Source of the DNA: Flavobacterium aquicola | GTDB taxonomy: Bacteria; Bacteroidota; Bacteroidia; Flavobacteriales; Flavobacteriaceae | DNA: 64,000 bases | Assembly (NCBI RefSeq): GCF_003385115.1 | Contig: NZ_QUNI01000003.1 | Location: forward strand, 476,426-540,425 | Direction of reading: 5' to 3' | Shown: in pieces, positions 17,226 to 25,534 of the stretch | Position numbering within the stretch: position 1 is the first letter of the stretch | Layout of the letters: each line of letters starts with the position of its first letter | The notes under the pieces: model-generated | Databases searched by the model: none | The model's input: only the letters and a program-made list of their open reading frames with translations | What the model was told of the DNA's origin: nothing | Program-made: the position numbers and the translations under genes

Positions 17226-17819
17226 ATGGCTTTAAATACAAAAACACAAAAACGTATTATCTTGTCTTTATCCGTAATTGCAGCAATAGCTGCGGGGATT
17301 GGGAGTGCTGTTTACAGTATTCGGACTTGGAAAAACAGTTCACAGGACAACATAGGAAACTGGCAGACTATAGGAAAAGACAAAGATGTAAATAACGCCG
17401 ATTTATTGTCGATAGCACAAATATCAGTTTATGCGACTTATCCATTGACAAAGAAAGAAGTGATTTATCTGAACACAAGTACAGACAGCGATGGGAACGT
17501 GATTGATCCAAAATCAGATTACGTTATAAGCGGGAAAAAATTCGATGCCAGATATTGGAGTATTACAGCGTATGATCAGGATGGCTTTTTGATAAAAAAT
17601 CCTGTTGAGAAATACAGTTACAATTTTGAGGATGTAAAATATGAAAAAGACAGTACTTCTTATAAAATAAACTTATCAGCTGTTAAGAAAGATTCCAATT
17701 GGCTTCCGACGGCCGGAGCTCAAAAAATAGGTTTGGTGATACGATTGTATCAGCCATCAGATGAACTTAGAAATAATTTGAATAAGGAAAGTCTTCCGAT
17801 AATTCAAAAGGTAAAGTAG
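17226..17819 (+). CDS. Membrane-anchored DUF1214-type protein
   Basis: This 197-residue protein has an N-terminal membrane segment (about 10-30). Its C-terminal domain shows the DUF1214 pattern: YWSITAYDQDGFLIKNP, then SNWLPTAGAQKIGLVIRLYQ and a final LP. It is the natural partner of the preceding DUF1254-type gene. Biochemical activity is unknown for the family. It lies inside unit 2 between sulfatase genes. Confidence 0.75.
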   Translation: MALNTKTQKRIILSLSVIAAIAAGIGSAVYSIRTWKNSSQDNIGNWQTIGKDKDVNNADLLSIAQISVYATYPLTKKEVIYLNTSTDSDGNVIDPKSDYVISGKKFDARYWSITAYDQDGFLIKNPVEKYSYNFEDVKYEKDSTSYKINLSAVKKDSNWLPTAGAQKIGLVIRLYQPSDELRNNLNKESLPIIQKVK

Positions 17820-17850
17820 TTTTAAAGAATCAACCTTGAAATCGAAGAAA

Positions 17851-17940
17851 ATGAAATCTATTTGGACAATTGGTTATCTGTTTCTCTTATTGGTTTTGAT
17901 GGGGGTCTTTTCTATAATTCGTTTTTTGGAAAAGCACTAA
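17851..17940 (+). CDS. Small single-pass membrane protein (29 aa)
   Basis: A 29-codon ORF (MKSIWTIGYLFLLLVLMG and on) starts 31 nt after the DUF1214 gene. Nearly the whole chain is one hydrophobic helix with a basic tail (RFLEKH). Size, position and composition suggest a small membrane subunit or anchor, but no family is recognised. A second such ORF occurs before the first desaturase (20163-20282). Confidence 0.5.
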   Translation: MKSIWTIGYLFLLLVLMGVFSIIRFLEKH

Positions 17941-18024
17941 AATTCACCGCTAAAAAATAAATTAACAACAGCTGTTATTGTTCTATATTTTTTAAAGTTG
18001 CCGTAAATTTATTATTTAAAATTA

Positions 18025-18048
18025 TACTAAATCTATAGGATTAATTAA
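18025..18048 (+). promoter_or_regulatory. Possible decayed copy of the unit promoter/TSS box
   Basis: ATACTAAATCTATAGGATTA resembles the promoter core of unit 1 (ATACTTTTGTCTATAGGAAT) with the TTTG of the -7 element lost. It sits 80-105 nt before the sulfatase at 18129. It may be a relic of an ancestral separate unit. The 17941-18128 gap otherwise holds no gene. Confidence 0.25.
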
Positions 18049-18128
18049 ATTAAAATATCTGATTGCCTAAAATTAATGAAACAACAGCCCGGAAGTGGGT
18101 TTACTAATAATCTATAACAAACAAAACC

Positions 18129-20045
18129 ATGAAAAAATTTAAACTTAACACAAAGCTGAAAACTCCCCAGAAAGGATTTTTATTTACAGCTTTACTCGCT
18201 GCCCAGCTGGGTATTTCACAAAATAAGCCGGACGCCGATTATAATGGAGTTATTGGTAAAACATTAGCTGAATCCAAAGAATATTGGCCAGAGCCTGTAA
18301 AAGCTCCAAAAGGTGCTCCTAACATTGTCTGGATATTGCTTGATGACGTGGGTTTTGGAGCTTCAAGTTCTTTTGGAGGTTTAATCGAAACACCAACTTT
18401 TGATGCTCTTGCAAATAACGGACTGCGTTATACCAACTTTCATACGACAGCAATTTGTGCGCCAACACGTGCAGCATTATTGACAGGAAGAAATTCAGGA
18501 AGAGTTCATGTCAGCGGATTTTCACACACCATTTTATCAGCAGGTTTCCCAGGCTGGGACGGAAGAATTCCATCTGATAAAGGTACAATTGCCGAGATTT
18601 TAAGAGAGAATGGATACAACACTTTTGCAGTAGGTAAATATGGCGTTACACCAGATGAAGATGCTACTGATGCTGGTCCATTCGACAGATGGCCAACCGG
18701 AAAAGGATTCGATCACTTTTATGGTTTCTTAGGTTCTCAGACCGATCAGTACAACCCGGATTTGGTAGAAGATCAGACACATATCAAGTCTGATGGACGC
18801 CATTTAAATGAACTGATTACAGACAAAGCGATTAGTTATATTACTAAACAGCAAAAAGCAGCACCTGGAAAACCATTCTTTTTGTACTATGCACCGGGAG
18901 CAGCTCATGCACCGCATCAAGTGGAAGCTTCTTGGAGCGATGCCTATAAAGGAAAATTTGACGAAGGCTGGGATGTTTACCGTGAAAAAGTATTAGCAAA
19001 CCAAAAGAAATTGGGTGTAATACCTGCTAATGCTGTATTGCCAGAACGTAATCCAATTATTGGAGAATGGAAAAAATTATCTCCGGACCAAAAGAAAGTA
19101 TACGCCAGATTTATGGAAGTCTATGCAGGATACCTTACATACACAGACCACGAAATTGGAAGAGTTGTAAATTATCTGAAAGAAACCAATCAATTAGATA
19201 ACACTTTGATTTTTGTTGCCATTGGTGATAACGGAGCTAGTAAAGAAGGTAGTCAGGTAGGTACAATCAGCCAGAGTCTTTTTTCTCAGGGAGTTACTGA
19301 TGAGCAAAATCTTCAGTCTAATTTGGCTAAAATTGGAGAGATTGGTACTGCAAAAGGGTTGAATACAAATTATCCGTTAGGCTGGGCACAGGCTACGAAT
19401 GCACCGTTCAAAAACTGGAAACAAGACGCACAGTCAGAAGGCGGAACGCGTAATCCGCTGATTGTTTTTTATCCAAAAGGAATTAAAGATAAAGGAGGAA
19501 TCAGAAATCAATACAGCCACGTAACAGATATTCTTCCTACTACGCTGGATATTGCAGGAATCAAAGCACCTGAAACAATCAAAGAAATTAAGCAGGATAT
19601 TATTCAGGGTTCGTCTTTATATGCTTCTTTAAATGATGCTAAAGCCGAATCATTACATAAAGTGCAGTATTACTATATCTTCGGAAACAGAGCTATCTAC
19701 AAAGACGGATGGAAAGCGGCTGCAGCACATGCAAATCCTTTTACTTCTCCAAGTGCTGCTGGCAAAAATCAAGTACCGTCACCAAGCAATTTTGACACTG
19801 ATGTTTGGGAATTATACAACCTGAACGAAGATTTTAACGAGCGCAATAATTTGGCTAAAAAATACCCTGAAAAATTGGAAGAACTTAAAAAACTGTTCGA
19901 GGAGCAGGCCAAAGAGAATAATGTTTATCCATTAATCGACTGGCAGGATGTATTAGGAAGAAAAATACACAATCCTACAGGAGACAAAAATCAAAATCTT
20001 CAGGAACTGATTCATAAAGCAACTCAGGCAGGAAGCAGTAATTAA
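18129..20045 (+). CDS. Large arylsulfatase-family protein with a substituted catalytic His (paralog)
   Basis: This 638-residue protein is a close paralog of the one at 14685-16592. It has a signal peptide (ends LGIS at about 30), CAPTRAALLTG with Cys110, LDDVGFGAS at 71-79, AAHAPH and GDNGASKEG. It carries the same unusual GKYG (169-172) instead of GKWH. The duplication is recent enough that long stretches are identical, yet C-terminal parts differ (a Pro/Ser-rich insertion near residue 540). Retention of all other catalytic residues argues against simple decay. It is co-oriented in unit 2, between two small membrane-protein ORFs. Confidence 0.88.
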   Translation: MKKFKLNTKLKTPQKGFLFTALLAAQLGISQNKPDADYNGVIGKTLAESKEYWPEPVKAPKGAPNIVWILLDDVGFGASSSFGGLIETPTFDALANNGLRYTNFHTTAICAPTRAALLTGRNSGRVHVSGFSHTILSAGFPGWDGRIPSDKGTIAEILRENGYNTFAVGKYGVTPDEDATDAGPFDRWPTGKGFDHFYGFLGSQTDQYNPDLVEDQTHIKSDGRHLNELITDKAISYITKQQKAAPGKPFFLYYAPGAAHAPHQVEASWSDAYKGKFDEGWDVYREKVLANQKKLGVIPANAVLPERNPIIGEWKKLSPDQKKVYARFMEVYAGYLTYTDHEIGRVVNYLKETNQLDNTLIFVAIGDNGASKEGSQVGTISQSLFSQGVTDEQNLQSNLAKIGEIGTAKGLNTNYPLGWAQATNAPFKNWKQDAQSEGGTRNPLIVFYPKGIKDKGGIRNQYSHVTDILPTTLDIAGIKAPETIKEIKQDIIQGSSLYASLNDAKAESLHKVQYYYIFGNRAIYKDGWKAAAAHANPFTSPSAAGKNQVPSPSNFDTDVWELYNLNEDFNERNNLAKKYPEKLEELKKLFEEQAKENNVYPLIDWQDVLGRKIHNPTGDKNQNLQELIHKATQAGSSN

Positions 20046-20054
20046 TTAGATTGG

Positions 20055-20087
20055 AGACCTAGCAGGTTTTTAAAACCTGTTAGGTCT
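20055..20087. repeat. Palindromic intergenic repeat
   Basis: 16-nt arms AGACCTAGCAGGTTTT / AAAACCTGTTAGGTCT differ by one G-U pair. No T tract follows, so it is not a clear terminator. A related palindrome (CCTGCAAGGTT / AACCTTGTAGG) lies at 53041-53067. Confidence 0.6.
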
Positions 20088-20162
20088 AATCGGAAGAAAG
20101 GAGTGATATTTTCATTTTTGATTCTGATTAATTGTTATACACTAATCATTAAAATAAAAAAA

Positions 20163-20282
20163 ATGAAACTAATAGATTTTCAAATAATAGGAAAGAAGAT
20201 TATCGTAGGACTGATTGTCTTTTTTGTGCCGCTGCTCATTTTAGCAGGCGGTTTAGCATTAGTAAATCAACTTTTAAAATAA
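20163..20282 (+). CDS. Small membrane protein (39 aa)
   Basis: A 39-codon ORF (MKLIDFQIIGKKIIVGLIVF and on) ends 6 nt before the first desaturase gene, a spacing that favours translational coupling. It has an amphipathic basic start and one hydrophobic helix (about 13-34). No family is recognised. Together with 17851-17940 it suggests the operon encodes small membrane partners for its exported enzymes. Confidence 0.55.
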   Translation: MKLIDFQIIGKKIIVGLIVFFVPLLILAGGLALVNQLLK

Positions 20283-20288
20283 GGAATC

Positions 20289-21347
20289 ATGGCATTAGAT
20301 AAAACAAAATTAAAAAGAGATTTAGGCATCAGTCTATTTATTTACACCTTGCCGGTTTTGGCAATCTACCTTTATTTTAAATTAAATAATGGTATAGCTG
20401 CAGAATCACATCTTACCTTACCATCGTACTTAGAATTTCTCCAGCCTGTTTTTACCAATATAAGAAGCTGGGGATTAATTGTATTTGCGATTGTTTTAGG
20501 TATTATCGAGTTTGGCGCAGGTTTATATGATGACCAATGGACAGGAAGAGAGCGTAAAATAGATATTATTTGTTTTTTGGCTCCTAAATTACTTCTGCCG
20601 CCAGTAACAGCTTATTTTAGCTTAACGGTACTGCCTTATTTGATTCCAAATCTGGCTAATACGCTTTCTTGGGTTCCTTTTTGGGGAGGCTTTTTCCTGA
20701 TTGCCATTGCCGATGATTTAACGCAGTACTGGTACCACCGTTTACATCATCAAGTACCTTTTTTATGGCGTTTTCATAGAACTCATCATTCAGCTCCGTA
20801 CATGGGAATGGCAATGGCGTCAAGACAAAACTTCATTTACACGGTGTTTTTCTCCCAAATTTACTTAACGGCTACATTGACGTATTTGGGATTGGGACTT
20901 CCGGCCTTATTTGTTTTGGTAGTGAAAAGTTTTATCACTTTGGGAGCGCATTCCAGTCTTGCTTGGGACAAACCTTTTTACAAATACAGAATTTTACATC
21001 CAATTGCGTGGGTTTTGGAACGCCTAATTTCGACTCCTGCAACACATCACGCGCATCATGCTGATACCAGCGGAGATGGTGTAGGACATTTTAAAGGCAA
21101 CTTTGGAAACATGTTTTTCCTATGGGACGTAATGTTCGGAACAGGTTTAATCACTCGTAAATTCCCTGAATCATATGGAACTAAAACATACAAAAGCGAG
21201 GAATGGCAGGCACAGTTTCTTTGGCCGATATTCAAATCTAAAATTGAAGGAAGCCCTTTGGCTGATGGAGTTCTTTCTCTGCCGGTTTCTCAAAAAGGAG
21301 AGACTGTTTCAACAAATAAAAACATTTACGAACCAGTTCAATCGTAA
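20289..21347 (+). CDS. Sterol desaturase / fatty acid hydroxylase superfamily protein (copy 1)
   Basis: This 352-residue multi-pass protein carries the three His boxes of the di-iron membrane hydroxylase family (PF04116): HRLHH (150-154), HRTHH (163-167) and THHAHH (252-257). Such enzymes hydroxylate or desaturate lipids or sterols in the inner membrane using O2. It is 66 nt upstream of a near-duplicate and inside a sulfatase operon, so the substrate may be the lipophilic part of a sulfated molecule. That link is inference. No reductase partner is encoded nearby. Confidence 0.88.
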   Translation: MALDKTKLKRDLGISLFIYTLPVLAIYLYFKLNNGIAAESHLTLPSYLEFLQPVFTNIRSWGLIVFAIVLGIIEFGAGLYDDQWTGRERKIDIICFLAPKLLLPPVTAYFSLTVLPYLIPNLANTLSWVPFWGGFFLIAIADDLTQYWYHRLHHQVPFLWRFHRTHHSAPYMGMAMASRQNFIYTVFFSQIYLTATLTYLGLGLPALFVLVVKSFITLGAHSSLAWDKPFYKYRILHPIAWVLERLISTPATHHAHHADTSGDGVGHFKGNFGNMFFLWDVMFGTGLITRKFPESYGTKTYKSEEWQAQFLWPIFKSKIEGSPLADGVLSLPVSQKGETVSTNKNIYEPVQS

Positions 21348-21413
21348 AAAATAAACATATTCAGAGTTATTAAACATTCAGTTTGATAGCTCTGTTTTTT
21401 AAAATAAGAAATC

Positions 21414-22481
21414 ATGGCATTAAGTTCGAAAACACAAAAAACATTAAAGAGAGATTTAAGTATTAGTTTATTAATTTATACTTTGCCGGTTTTGGCGATT
21501 TATCTTTATTTTAAATTAAATAATGGAATTGTAAGTGAATCACATCTTACGTTACCATCCTTTTTAGAATTTGCAAAACCTGTTTTTGCCAACTTACAAA
21601 CTTGGGGACTGCCAGTTTTTATGATAGTTATTGGAATTATCGAATTTGCAGCAGGTTTATATGATGATGAATGGACAGGGGAAGAACGCAAAATTGATAT
21701 TGTTTCTTTTTTAGCTCCAAAATTAATTTTTCCGCCTGTTATTGCTTTTTTTAGCTTAACACTTTTACCGGTTTTGTTTCCAAATTTTGCAAACACACTT
21801 TCATGGGTTCCGTTTTGGGGAGGCTTTTTTTTGATTGCCGTTGCCGATGATTTAACGCAGTATTGGTACCACCGTCTGCATCATCAGGTGCCTTTTTTAT
21901 GGCGTTTTCATAGAACTCATCATTCAGCTCCATACATGGGAATAGCCATGCTGAATAGACAAAACTTTATTTACACTGTTTTTTTCTCTCAAATTTACTT
22001 AACAGCCACTTTAGTTTATTTAGGATTAGGACTGCCCGCTTTGTTTGTTGGAGTTTTAAAAAGTATAATAATTATTGGGGCTCATTCGAGCATAGCTTGG
22101 GACAAACCTTTTTATAAGTACAAAGTACTGCATCCAATTGCTTGGGTTTTGGAACGTTTAATATCTACTCCAGCTACACATCATGCGCATCATGCCGATA
22201 CGAGCGGTGACGGAATCGGAAATTTCAAAGGCAACTTTGGGAATATGTTTTTCATTTGGGATATAATTTTCGGAACAGGTTTAATTACTCGCAAATTTCC
22301 AAAATCATACGGAATCAGATCTTATAAGCAGGAAGAGTGGTATGCACAGTTTCTTTGGCCGATATTCAAATCTAAAAAAGAAGGAAGCGCTTTGGCTGAA
22401 GGCGTTCTGTCTATACCAGTTTCTCAAAAAAAGGAAACTGTACTTGTAGATTCAAATGTATATGAACAAGTTCAATCTTAA
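21414..22481 (+). CDS. Sterol desaturase / fatty acid hydroxylase superfamily protein (copy 2)
   Basis: This 355-residue tandem paralog of the preceding gene has all three His boxes (HRLHH 153-157, HRTHH 166-170, THHAHH near 255). Identity is high throughout, including the DNA of the histidine region; the N-terminus is three residues longer. The sulfatase gene downstream starts 5 nt after its stop, so the two are tightly coupled. Keeping two active-looking copies suggests different substrates or positions of attack, or dosage. Confidence 0.88.
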   Translation: MALSSKTQKTLKRDLSISLLIYTLPVLAIYLYFKLNNGIVSESHLTLPSFLEFAKPVFANLQTWGLPVFMIVIGIIEFAAGLYDDEWTGEERKIDIVSFLAPKLIFPPVIAFFSLTLLPVLFPNFANTLSWVPFWGGFFLIAVADDLTQYWYHRLHHQVPFLWRFHRTHHSAPYMGIAMLNRQNFIYTVFFSQIYLTATLVYLGLGLPALFVGVLKSIIIIGAHSSIAWDKPFYKYKVLHPIAWVLERLISTPATHHAHHADTSGDGIGNFKGNFGNMFFIWDIIFGTGLITRKFPKSYGIRSYKQEEWYAQFLWPIFKSKKEGSALAEGVLSIPVSQKKETVLVDSNVYEQVQS

Positions 22482-22486
22482 AAATC

Positions 22487-24793
22487 ATGAAGAAAATTAA
22501 AATATTAAAAAATAGTATCAAAACGACGGCTGTTTTGGTTTTTGGCGTAAGCCAAATATCGATAGCTCAAAGCGACCCTAGACAATCATTTAAAGGAAAA
22601 CTAGGAAAAACTGAAAAAGAAACTCAAACTTGGAAACCAGAAAGTATAAAAGCTCCCGCTAATGCGCCGAATGTAGTTTGGATTTTATTGGATGATGTAG
22701 GTTTTGGCGCATCAAGTGCTTTTGGAGGACTCATTGAAACACCGACATTTGATGCTTTAGCGAGTAATGGACTGAAATATACCAATTTCCATACAACAGG
22801 AATTTGCGCTCCTACTAGAGCCGCTTTGCTTACGGGCAGAAATTCTCATGCTGTAAGTATGGGATCGTTTACCGAAAATGCAATTGAAACTCCGGGATAC
22901 AACGGCCGCATTCCTCTTGAAGCAGGAACAGTAGCTGAAATATTCAAAGAAAATGGGTACAATACCTTTGCTCTAGGCAAATGGCATTTGACTCCTGTTG
23001 AAGATGCTACAGCCAAAGGACCATTTAACCGTTGGCCAACCGGAAGAGGTTTTGAGCGTTTCTACGGATTTTTGGGAGGCGAAACTGATCAGTGGCATCC
23101 GCAGTTATGGAATGGTGTCGAAAAAATTGACATTGAACCAAACAGCAAACACCTGACAGAATTATTAGCTGACAAAGCTATTAATTATATTGCTAATCAA
23201 AAGTCATTATCACCTGAAAAGCCTTTCTTTTTATACTTAGCGCCAGGCGCAACTCATGGTCCCCACCAGGTTGCGAAAGAATGGTCTGATAAATACAAAG
23301 GAAAATTTGATAAAGGATGGGATTGGTACAGAGAAGAAGTCTTTGCCCGTCAGCAAAAATTAGGATTACTGCCTGCAGGAACAAAATTAGCAAAACGGAA
23401 TGATGATATTGTTGCCTGGAATACTTTAACACCGCAGCAAAAAAAGGTGTATGCACGATTTTTTGAAGTTTATGCAGGATTTTTGTCCCACACAGATCAC
23501 GAAATCGGACGCGTTGTTGATTATCTGAAACAGATTAACCAGCTGGATAATACCATAATTGTAGTTGTAATTGGCGACAACGGAGCCAGTAAAGAAGGAA
23601 CTTATAACGGAACAAGTTTAGGATTAAGCGCTATTTTTAATGCTTCTGAAAATTTAGAAGAAATCGAAAAAAATATCGATAAAATTGGTACCGAATATTC
23701 TTCGCCAAATTATCCGCTTGGATGGGCGCTTGCAGCAAATGCTCCTTTTCACCATTGGAAAAGTGATGCGCAGACAGAAGGAGGAACTCACAATCCACTT
23801 ATTATTTCGTATCCTAACGGAATTAAAGAAAAAGGAGGAATACGCACACAGTATGGACACGTAATTGATCTTTTGCCAACGACAGTAGAATTGACAGGAG
23901 TTAAAATTCCGGAACAGATCAACGGTTACAAACAAGATGAAATTCAAGGGGTAAGTCTGGCAAATTCTGTCAATGATGCCAAAGCGGTTTCAAAACATAC
24001 GCAGCAGTATTATGAAATATTTGGTAACCGGTCTATTTATAAAGACGGCTGGAAAGCTGCTGCAAGTCACAGTGAAAACAAAACAGCCGATAAAGACTTC
24101 GCTGCTGACAAATGGGAATTGTATAATTTGAATGAAGATTGGACAGAGACAAATAATCTGGCAGCAAAAAATCCAGAAAAGCTAGCCGAATTAAAAGCTT
24201 TGTTTGAAAGTGACGCTTTGAAATACAACGTGTATCCGCTTAAGGACAGCCGTTCGCAGAGTGCTTTTAGATTTGTTTCAGGTGCCCTAGGCAAAAACAG
24301 TTATGTATTATATCCAGGAGCAGGCCAGCTGTATGCACCGGGTTCGCCGTCATTAAATTTTAATTCATATTCAGTAACCGCTGTAACCGAAGCAGCTGCA
24401 AATGGAGCAGAAGGTGTTTTACTGGCTAGCGGCGGCCGATTTGGCGGCGTTAGTTTGTATGTGAAAAGCAACAAACTGCATTTGTCTTATACAGATGGAA
24501 TCAAAAGAATACATCTTACTTCTGATAAAAACATTCCGACAGGTAAAAATGAGCTGAAGTTTAGTTATACAGCTGGTTCGGCTGCATCACCAGACGGGCA
24601 GTTTCAATTATTTATTAATGGTGAAAAAACAGCTGAAACTGCTGTTAAAAAATCAGGTCCGCTCTTGTTTGTTACTTATGATGAAGGATTGGATGTCGGA
24701 AAAGATTCGAATACGCCGGTTGATGACGAGCAGTACAAAGTGCCGTTTGATTTTACAGGGAAATTGCAAAAAGTAATAATACAAGGGATATAA
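22487..24793 (+). CDS. Large arylsulfatase with C-terminal beta-sandwich-like extension
   Basis: This 768-residue protein has a signal peptide (ends SIA at 27). The signature is CAPTRAALLTG with Cys107, metal ligands are in LDDVGFGAS, and GKWHLTP is intact, unlike the two paralogs upstream. GDNGASKEG is present. After the sulfatase core (to about 590) an extra domain of about 170 residues follows. It contains YPGAGQLYAPGSPSLNFNSY, GGVSLYVKSNKLHLSY and a final IQGI, and looks like a concanavalin/LamG-type beta sandwich, possibly for substrate binding. It starts 5 nt after desaturase copy 2. Confidence 0.88.
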   Translation: MKKIKILKNSIKTTAVLVFGVSQISIAQSDPRQSFKGKLGKTEKETQTWKPESIKAPANAPNVVWILLDDVGFGASSAFGGLIETPTFDALASNGLKYTNFHTTGICAPTRAALLTGRNSHAVSMGSFTENAIETPGYNGRIPLEAGTVAEIFKENGYNTFALGKWHLTPVEDATAKGPFNRWPTGRGFERFYGFLGGETDQWHPQLWNGVEKIDIEPNSKHLTELLADKAINYIANQKSLSPEKPFFLYLAPGATHGPHQVAKEWSDKYKGKFDKGWDWYREEVFARQQKLGLLPAGTKLAKRNDDIVAWNTLTPQQKKVYARFFEVYAGFLSHTDHEIGRVVDYLKQINQLDNTIIVVVIGDNGASKEGTYNGTSLGLSAIFNASENLEEIEKNIDKIGTEYSSPNYPLGWALAANAPFHHWKSDAQTEGGTHNPLIISYPNGIKEKGGIRTQYGHVIDLLPTTVELTGVKIPEQINGYKQDEIQGVSLANSVNDAKAVSKHTQQYYEIFGNRSIYKDGWKAAASHSENKTADKDFAADKWELYNLNEDWTETNNLAAKNPEKLAELKALFESDALKYNVYPLKDSRSQSAFRFVSGALGKNSYVLYPGAGQLYAPGSPSLNFNSYSVTAVTEAAANGAEGVLLASGGRFGGVSLYVKSNKLHLSYTDGIKRIHLTSDKNIPTGKNELKFSYTAGSAASPDGQFQLFINGEKTAETAVKKSGPLLFVTYDEGLDVGKDSNTPVDDEQYKVPFDFTGKLQKVIIQGI

Positions 24794-24806
24794 TCTTTAA
24801 TAAAAT

Positions 24807-25520
24807 ATGAAAAATAAAATAATCAAAAACAGTATCACAGCAATTGTATTTTTAATCACAATTGCTGGCTTAGCTCAAAATAAAAGCTCAAATACAGTCT
24901 CATTAGACGTTTATTATGCCAAAATTCAAAGTGAGAAGAATCCGCAGATAATAGATGCCCGAGGTCCTGAGGAATTTGCTTTAAACCATATTAACGGAGC
25001 AGTAAATTTCAATTTGGAATCCAAAGATTATGCCCAGCGTATTGCCGCTTTGGATAAGTCAAGACCAGTATTTACCTATTCTATCGGAGCGGGAAGAAGC
25101 GTGTGGCTTGCAGACGATTTATTAAAAAAAGGTTTTAAAGAAGCTTATAGTCTGGAAGGTGGAATTGCAAATTGGATTGGTAACGGGAAGCCATTTTATG
25201 CCAATTCAAAAAGTAAATTGACTGTAGCAGAATACAATAAAATTATAGCCGATAACAAAACAGTTTTAGTAGATATTGGGTCACGTTATTGTGCTGGCTG
25301 TAAAATAGTAAAACCTGTTTTGGAAACGATTAGAGCTGAATATGGGACAAACTTAAAAATAGTCGAAATTGATTTAGAAGACAATCCGCAGGTTATCGCC
25401 GATTTGAAAACAGTAAAGGTCTTTCCAACTTTGATTTTGTACCAAAACGGTAAAATCGTTTTCAAAAAAGACGGTGCAGCCGATTTGAAAAAAGATGTTG
25501 ATGTTGCTTTGGCTCATTAA
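24807..25520 (+). CDS. Exported rhodanese-thioredoxin fusion with no rhodanese catalytic Cys
   Basis: This 237-residue protein has a signal peptide (1-23, ending GLA). Residues about 33-130 form a rhodanese domain (IDARGPEEFALNHINGAVNF, GGIANW). The active-site loop reads YSIGAGRS (91-98), where rhodaneses have YCxxGxRS, so the persulfide-forming Cys is Ser92 here. Residues about 140-235 form a thioredoxin domain with CAGC (162-165) and a cis-Pro segment VFPTL. It is likely a periplasmic thiol-disulfide or sulfur-binding protein. It sits 13 nt after one sulfatase and 14 nt before another in unit 2. Confidence 0.85.
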   Translation: MKNKIIKNSITAIVFLITIAGLAQNKSSNTVSLDVYYAKIQSEKNPQIIDARGPEEFALNHINGAVNFNLESKDYAQRIAALDKSRPVFTYSIGAGRSVWLADDLLKKGFKEAYSLEGGIANWIGNGKPFYANSKSKLTVAEYNKIIADNKTVLVDIGSRYCAGCKIVKPVLETIRAEYGTNLKIVEIDLEDNPQVIADLKTVKVFPTLILYQNGKIVFKKDGAADLKKDVDVALAH

Positions 25521-25534
25521 AAAAAATCAAAAAG

